DNA of 55,916 nt from Bacteroidota bacterium. GTDB lineage: Bacteria; Bacteroidota; Bacteroidia; Bacteroidales; JAGONC01. The position numbers and the translations under genes were made by a program. The stretch covers positions 1 through 55,916 of the forward strand of contig JAKLFC010000021.1 of the NCBI GenBank assembly GCA_022711405.1, given 5' to 3'. The notes under the pieces are model-generated. The model saw only the letters and a program-made list of their open reading frames with translations. It ran no database searches and had not been told where the DNA came from. The number at the start of each line of letters is the position of its first letter. The first letter of the stretch is position 1. Of the stretch, positions 51,259 to 55,916 are shown in pieces.

Positions 51259-52446
51259 ATGGAATCCATCAGGGAAATGTACAAAATAGGAAACGGACCT
51301 TCGAGCAGTCACACGATGGGCCCTGCCAAAGCGGCTTCAATCTTTAAAGAACGAAATCCGGCTGCCGCTGCATTTCATGTGACCCTTTACGGGAGCCTTG
51401 CCGCCACGGGAAAAGGCCACCTCACCGATAAGGCGATCATGGAGTCGCTCTCGCCTGCGCCTGTTGAAATTTCCTGGAAAGCTTCCGAAACCATACCGCC
51501 GCATCCCAATGGCATGAAGTTCCAGGCGCTGGATTCGGAAGGATCGACGGTGAAGGAATGGATCACGTTCAGCATCGGAGGGGGCGACATCAGCGACAGT
51601 GGCTACCGGGAAAGCAAAAACAAGGTCTATGAAATGAGCACCATGAAAGAGATCCTGGAATACTGTGAACACCAGGGTTGTTCTTTCTGGGAATTTGTGA
51701 AGGAAAAAGAAGAACCCGGATTATGGGATCACCTAGGGGAAGTCTGGCAGGCCATGCAGGAAGCCATTTCACGCGGGCTGGAAACAGAGGGCATGTTCCA
51801 CGGAGGATTGCGTGTTTCGCGCCGGGCCGGTTCATTCTTCACCATGGCAAAAACCTTTCAGGCAGCCGTCAACCGTCGTCCCCTGGTTTTCGCTTATGCG
51901 CTGGCTGTTTCGGAAGAAAACGCAGCCGGCGGCAGGGTCGTCACCGCTCCCACCTGCGGTTCGTGTGGGGTTATTCCTGCTGTACTTTATTTATTCAAGA
52001 CCGAGATGGATGTTACGGAGATCAAGATACTTCGTGCGCTGGCCACTGCAGGACTTATTGGTAACCTGATCAAGACCAATGCCTCGGTCGCCGGGGCAGA
52101 GGTGGGCTGCCAGGGAGAAGTGGGAAGCGCCTGCTCCATGGCCGCTGCAGCGGCGGCCCAGCTGCTGGGAGGCAGTATACGTCATGTAGAATATGCGGCA
52201 ACCATTGGCATGGAGCACTTCCTGGGTCTTACCTGCGATCCCATGAAAGGACTCGTCCAGATCCCCTGCATCGAGCGCAATGCCCAGGGAGCTTCGCGCG
52301 CCCTCGACGCAGCCGTATATGCCAGGATGACCGATGGACACCATTTCGTTCCTTTCGACAGGGTCATCAGTGTCATGAAAGAAACAGGCCACGATCTGCC
52401 TTCTATCTACAAGGAAACCGCAGAGGGAGGACTGGCCAGGGAATAG
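51259..52446 (+). CDS. sdaA: L-serine ammonia-lyase, iron-sulfur type
   Basis: Converts L-serine to pyruvate and ammonia. The 395-residue single-chain enzyme joins the beta-like N-terminal domain (GPSSSHTMGPAKAA, about 13-26) to the alpha-like catalytic domain (APTCGSCGVIPAVL, about 231-244). Cluster-binding cysteines are likely in TCGSCG, GSACSMAAAAAA, LTCDPM and IPCIERN. The 4Fe-4S enzyme is oxygen-sensitive and fits an anaerobe. Together with the threonine genes it points to use of amino acids as energy sources. A small hydrophobic ORF precedes it by 13 bp. Confidence 0.95.
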   Translation: MESIREMYKIGNGPSSSHTMGPAKAASIFKERNPAAAAFHVTLYGSLAATGKGHLTDKAIMESLSPAPVEISWKASETIPPHPNGMKFQALDSEGSTVKEWITFSIGGGDISDSGYRESKNKVYEMSTMKEILEYCEHQGCSFWEFVKEKEEPGLWDHLGEVWQAMQEAISRGLETEGMFHGGLRVSRRAGSFFTMAKTFQAAVNRRPLVFAYALAVSEENAAGGRVVTAPTCGSCGVIPAVLYLFKTEMDVTEIKILRALATAGLIGNLIKTNASVAGAEVGCQGEVGSACSMAAAAAAQLLGGSIRHVEYAATIGMEHFLGLTCDPMKGLVQIPCIERNAQGASRALDAAVYARMTDGHHFVPFDRVISVMKETGHDLPSIYKETAEGGLARE

Positions 52447-52496
52447 CTGTACCTTTCGACAGCACTGAATACGTTAGATTCGTTCATGGTTAACGG

Positions 52497-53942
52497 CTAT
52501 TCTTCATCACCGTCATCCACATCCATTAGCTGTGACCCGATCCCGAAAAAGAGGCACGAAAGGATCTTCATGCATGTTTCCCCTTCTTCCCTCGAAACAT
52601 TTTCGGGTAAATAAACCGGGTACCATTCTGTTTTCCCGGCATCGTCGAGCGATGGTTTACCAAGGGATGAACTGGCGCTAAAGGAGACCTTTTTGTTTTT
52701 CGACAGCCCGGAACTGCCATAGGTGCGGCTGTCGGGATTGCAGTTCTGCACCACCATCATGGCCATCAGGGCCGTATCGGTACCCATGGCCATGATCCCG
52801 TGATATTCGTTGAATTCGGCATACACCTGCGTTTCATCCAGGAATCCGTCGATACGGTAGACCTGTTCCGTTCCGAAGGTATTGGTGGCCCGGAAGCCAG
52901 TCATCAGGCTGAATTTTTCCGTGGTCATGTCCGAAGCATGCACCAGTGACCGGTATGTGCAGACAAATTGACCTACCATACGGTCCCCTTCAACGATCTC
53001 GGCTACCAAGGGCGCTGTCACCCGGAAGCTGTACACTCCCTCTGTTACGGTCCGCTCCTGGATTTCGAGCCATTTGAGACGGATCCTGACTTTCCGTCCG
53101 TCCGAAAACAGCATGCTACCCCTGATTTCCCTGACCACCTTTTGCTCATAGGCAATGTCAAGGCCGGTCATGGATGTGAACAGGCCGGCAAAAACAGCCT
53201 TACCGGTAGGAATGATGTATTCGCTTTCCCATCCCTGACGGTAATTCATCTTCACCAGGGTATCCGTCGCCGACTCGATGAGGGCGGAGAAATTACCTGC
53301 ATTCCTCCAGGCACCGCGGATTTTGAGCAGTGCCCGCTGTGAATCAGGAAAAAGGGAACGGACCAGCTTCTCTTTCTCCTCCGGTGAGCCCAACAGGATC
53401 TTTTCATCCGACTCAGGAACACTTCCGATGGCCTCTTTGACCAGCTGGCTGAAAATGGAACGGAACTCCAAGGCGGAAAGCCAGCACCGTGGCGATAAAT
53501 AACCGGAAGCATCATAGTATTCCAGCTCATGGGAAGCATTTCTTGTAACGACACCCTTCCCGTTCTCTTTTATCAGTATGTTCAGGTGCCAGTACATTGC
53601 ATAACCGGAAGTTTCGCGTGTGATAAAGGAGAAGATGGCGATTTGAGGCTCCGGACCGGGATTGGTTGCAGGCATTTCCACCTTCTGTTTCCCGAAGCCG
53701 TCGATGATCCTGTATTCGATCTCTTTAGGGAATACAACCTCATTCACATTCAGGTATTTCATCAGTTCCGTCCGTGTATCGCCGAAAATAGAGTCACGGA
53801 CCTCCGGATCAAGAAAATAATTGGGAAACCGCGTTTCGTCGGTCCAGCGCAGTTCATGTTTCACCAGAACCACCGTGGCATTCTGCCCGAAGCCGGCATG
53901 CAATGACAGCATGGCAACGGCAATGATCATGATTGTTTTCAT
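52497..53942 (-). CDS. Exported protein of unknown function
   Basis: A 481-residue protein with signal peptide (about 1-19, MKTIMIIAVAMLSLHAGFGQ). No family is recognised. The mature part is mixed alpha/beta with no membrane helix: an N-terminal region (HELRWTDETRFPNYFLDPEV), a middle with RQGWESEYIIPTGKAVFAGLFT and MLFSDGRKVRIRLKWLEIQ, and an acidic end (LMDVDDGDEE). It has a single Cys pair late in the chain. It is convergent with sdaA and monocistronic. Probable location is periplasm. Confidence 0.7.
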   Translation of the reverse strand: MKTIMIIAVAMLSLHAGFGQNATVVLVKHELRWTDETRFPNYFLDPEVRDSIFGDTRTELMKYLNVNEVVFPKEIEYRIIDGFGKQKVEMPATNPGPEPQIAIFSFITRETSGYAMYWHLNILIKENGKGVVTRNASHELEYYDASGYLSPRCWLSALEFRSIFSQLVKEAIGSVPESDEKILLGSPEEKEKLVRSLFPDSQRALLKIRGAWRNAGNFSALIESATDTLVKMNYRQGWESEYIIPTGKAVFAGLFTSMTGLDIAYEQKVVREIRGSMLFSDGRKVRIRLKWLEIQERTVTEGVYSFRVTAPLVAEIVEGDRMVGQFVCTYRSLVHASDMTTEKFSLMTGFRATNTFGTEQVYRIDGFLDETQVYAEFNEYHGIMAMGTDTALMAMMVVQNCNPDSRTYGSSGLSKNKKVSFSASSSLGKPSLDDAGKTEWYPVYLPENVSREEGETCMKILSCLFFGIGSQLMDVDDGDEE

Positions 53943-54106
53943 TTTCCTGATAACGGATTAACATCAGCAAGTTACGATAAATAATCCGGTTCTCATCCAA
54001 AAATTCACCGGATTAACCAGATGGGCTGCGGCCAGGCGTTTGAAGTCAGCCATGGCCGTTCGGGTTAGGTCGTTCATTTTAAATCCTTGAATGAGGACAC
54101 CTTTGT

Positions 54107-55408
54107 TTATGATCCCAAACGGTGCACTTTAGTCTGCAGATATACATCATCCTCATCCAGAAGGAATTTCCAGGCAGGCTTTATATAAATCATGAAACCA
54201 TTTTTCTCAATGGTTTCTTCTTCATCGTCGGTGATGATGAATCCTTTGTCAAGTTTATAATTCTCCATCGCTTCCAGCAAGCCCTTCAGTTCCCGGTCCC
54301 TGGTTTCCGTATCGGCAATGGTATGGCAAACCTGAATGGCCTGTATCACTTTTTGCTTATTCACAACAATAAAATCACATTCATATTTATTTTTATGGTA
54401 ATAGATGCCCGCTGTCTTTCTCCTGAGATGTAAAAAGATTATATTTTCCAGCTGCCGCCCGGCGTTTTCACTGAAACGGAACGATATGCTGTTTGCCAGG
54501 CCGGGATCGACACAATAGATCTTTTTGGGATTGACCAGCTGTTTCTTCAGGGAATAATCAAATTTGCTCACCGGAAACAGCAGATAACAGTCTTCCAGAT
54601 AACCGATATATTCTTTGACGGTGATGGCATTGGAAAGTCCGAATGTATTCTTAAGAGCAGTATAACTGGTTTCCTTCGAGATATTGCTGATCAGGTAATG
54701 GGTCATTTCAACCAGGGTTCGCGTATTTTTAATGTTGTGCCTGGCTACGATATCCCTGTAAATGATGTTTTCATACAATGTTTTCAGGTAATCGGAATTC
54801 CGGCTTAAAAGATATTCAGGAAATCCGCCAGTCGTTATGTATTCCCAGTAGGCTTTCTTTAAGATGGTCGTTTTGGTGGGAGAAAGCATGGTGTCATTTT
54901 CAATTGGAATCTTCCTGAAGCGTAAAAACTCAATAAATGAGAATGGAAAAAGCTCCGATTGTATGTACCTGCCAGTCAGATGAGTGCCCAGATCGGCGCT
55001 AAGCATCCTGGCATTGGAACCCGTAATAAATACCTTGTGCCTCTGGTTGTGAAGCCTTCTGATGAACTTTTCCCAGCCCTCAATGTTCTGTATTTCATCT
55101 AAATACCAGGTCTTTTCCGGATCATACAGCTCGAGAAATGATTCATAGAGTTTTTCAAAATCATCGCTGTTGAATCCTGTCAGACGGTTATCGTCAAAAT
55201 TGATGGCGTAGTTTTTTTCACCGGATGTTCCCCTGATCTGCTCCATCAGTGTTGATTTACCGCACCTTCTCACCCCTGCAATTATTCTTACAAAACGATC
55301 ACTGCCCAGGATCTTTTCCTGAATACGCTGATCTCTTTCCACAAAGCTGAAATTTCCCGTAGTTTCCTTTTGTGCTATAATAACTCTCTTTATATCTGCT
55401 TTTTCCAT
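54107..55408 (-). CDS. AAA ATPase with DUF4143, copy 2
   Basis: A 433-residue member of the same COG1373 group as the protein at 48945: Walker A GVRRCGKS (45-52), Walker B WYLDEIQNI (about 101-109), FITGSNARMLSADLGTHLTG, and the C-terminal YECDFIVV ... QVC nuclease-like tract. The two proteins align along their length but differ in most positions, so they are separate acquisitions or old paralogues. It lies next to insertion-sequence fragments, and its own promoter has a perfect palindrome across the start region. Function unknown. Confidence 0.88.
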   Translation of the reverse strand: MEKADIKRVIIAQKETTGNFSFVERDQRIQEKILGSDRFVRIIAGVRRCGKSTLMEQIRGTSGEKNYAINFDDNRLTGFNSDDFEKLYESFLELYDPEKTWYLDEIQNIEGWEKFIRRLHNQRHKVFITGSNARMLSADLGTHLTGRYIQSELFPFSFIEFLRFRKIPIENDTMLSPTKTTILKKAYWEYITTGGFPEYLLSRNSDYLKTLYENIIYRDIVARHNIKNTRTLVEMTHYLISNISKETSYTALKNTFGLSNAITVKEYIGYLEDCYLLFPVSKFDYSLKKQLVNPKKIYCVDPGLANSISFRFSENAGRQLENIIFLHLRRKTAGIYYHKNKYECDFIVVNKQKVIQAIQVCHTIADTETRDRELKGLLEAMENYKLDKGFIITDDEEETIEKNGFMIYIKPAWKFLLDEDDVYLQTKVHRLGS

Positions 55409-55409
55409 T

Positions 55410-55436
55410 TTTGCTAATTAATAATTAGCAAATTTA
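55410..55436 (-). promoter_or_regulatory. Palindromic operator-promoter of DUF4143 gene 2
   Basis: TTTGCTAATTA (55410-55420), A, TAATTAGCAAA (55422-55432) is a perfect 11-bp-arm palindrome that starts 2 bp before the ATG at 55408. The -7 element TAAATTTG (55429-55436) overlaps it, so the transcript start falls inside the palindrome. Confidence 0.65.
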
Positions 55437-55532
55437 ATAATTATTATTAAACAAAGATTAGTGATTTTAATTTTTTATTCCGACAACGGTTATACAAAAA
55501 TACAATTCCTCATTGTTTTTTCTTATCCATTT

Positions 55533-55706
55533 CTAATTCCAGGATAGTTGTTGTTTGCGCAATGATTTAACAGCCAATTCAATGCGATGAGCATTGTGAA
55601 CGATACGATCCAGCACTGCGTCAGCAATGGTTTTTTCTCCAACCACATCGTGCCACTGCCTGACCGGCAGCTGTGAGGGTGCGTTAAGCAAACCAACATT
55701 AAGCAT
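55533..55706 (-). pseudogene. C-terminal fragment of an IS21-family IstB ATPase
   Basis: A 57-codon frame whose last 47 residues read [39 protein letters not shown] and end LSWN-stop. This is the C-terminal end of the IstB transposition helper (pattern SQLPVxxWHxxxGxxTxADAxLDRxxHxxxRI). The ATPase part is missing and the first 10 codons are not IstB, so it is a remnant. Plus-strand GAGGTGGTCAATTTATCC near 55748-55765 resembles the end region of IS21 elements, but in the other orientation, which suggests rearrangement. Confidence 0.8.
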
Positions 55707-55806
55707 TTATGCTTTCTGAAGGGAGGGTGGAATTAAAGAAAAGAGGTGGTCAATTTATCCGTTTTTTCCCATAGAATTTATATAAACTATTAACGCGTAG
55801 TGCGGT

Positions 55807-55916
55807 TTAATTCGCCAACGCATATTTTAGATGATTTAATGGTTTTTCGTTCTTTAAGTTAATAAACTGCAGTAAAGTGACCGCAGTGATCTTGCAAAGG
55901 ATGCGTACTGAGAGCC
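55807..55916 (-). pseudogene. C-terminal end of an IS982-like transposase
   Basis: The minus-strand frame running in from the right edge ends at 55807-55809 and reads LSVRILCKITAVTLLQFIN, then LKNEKPLNHLKYALAN-stop, which resembles IS982-family transposase C termini (RxLSKIxAxTxxQxxN ... KPLNxIKxAL). Only the end is in the window, so whether the element is whole is unknown. It marks this edge, with the IstB fragment, as a site of repeated insertion. Confidence 0.55.

Overview
The window looks like a chromosomal segment of a Bacteroidota bacterium, probably an anaerobic or facultative member near Bacteroidales/Marinilabiliales. The signs are promoters of the TAnnTTTG (-7) type with almost no Shine-Dalgarno sequences, type IX secretion C-terminal domains, PG0541-type and DUF2147 proteins, an SDR-type threonine dehydrogenase paired with Kbl, an oxygen-sensitive-type Fe-S serine deaminase and an iron-type alcohol dehydrogenase. 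The taxonomic call is an inference from gene content only.

Layout. 1-240 is a tandem array of broken tRNA halves. 580-3878 holds a PfkB kinase and a divergent EF-G paralogue that lacks the switch II histidine. 3982-14136 is one long minus-strand block: phosphate porin, pstS-pstC-pstA-pstB, phoU, phoB-like regulator, phoR-like kinase, mnmA and an alcohol dehydrogenase. The porin and pstS promoters carry matching 11-bp-spaced TTAACA-type direct repeats at the same distance from the -7 element, so they read as the Pho operators of this cluster. 14218-17234 is a threonine-to-glycine pathway (tdh, kbl), divergently transcribed, with a four-helix-bundle gene between long inverted repeats in the divergent promoter region. 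A second such gene sits between kbl and cysS. 17853-21902 has cysS, tyrS and an SDR reductase. 21995-28899 has mltF and a pair of paralogous outer-membrane proteins around a DUF2147 protein and a TlpA-like thioredoxin. 28902-32645 has an acyl-ACP thioesterase, a YeiH-type transporter and three small exported proteins. 32744-39279 is a TetR-controlled RND efflux operon with a PII-like protein. 39497-47000 is a run of three large secreted proteins (CotH/lamin-tail with T9SS signal, BNR/LamG with T9SS signal, seven-bladed propeller with dockerin). 47101-55408 is mixed: serine hydrolase, two DUF4143 AAA ATPases with palindromic operators, a CMD-family protein, sdaA and unknowns. 55533-55916 is a graveyard of IS21 and IS982 fragments.

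Two families of dispersed intergenic hairpin sequences run through the window: one built on AATTCCAAAT/ATTTGGAATT, the other on GATTAACCGATAT/ATATCGGTTAATC. They occupy many intergenic gaps, and one even supplies the last codons of mnmA. The four-helix-bundle genes are always bracketed by such hairpins, which makes them the best candidate for an undescribed dispersed cassette. The other points most worth checking are the PstS-like segment inside PstC, the EF-G paralogue with a degenerate GTPase centre, and the Pho operators.
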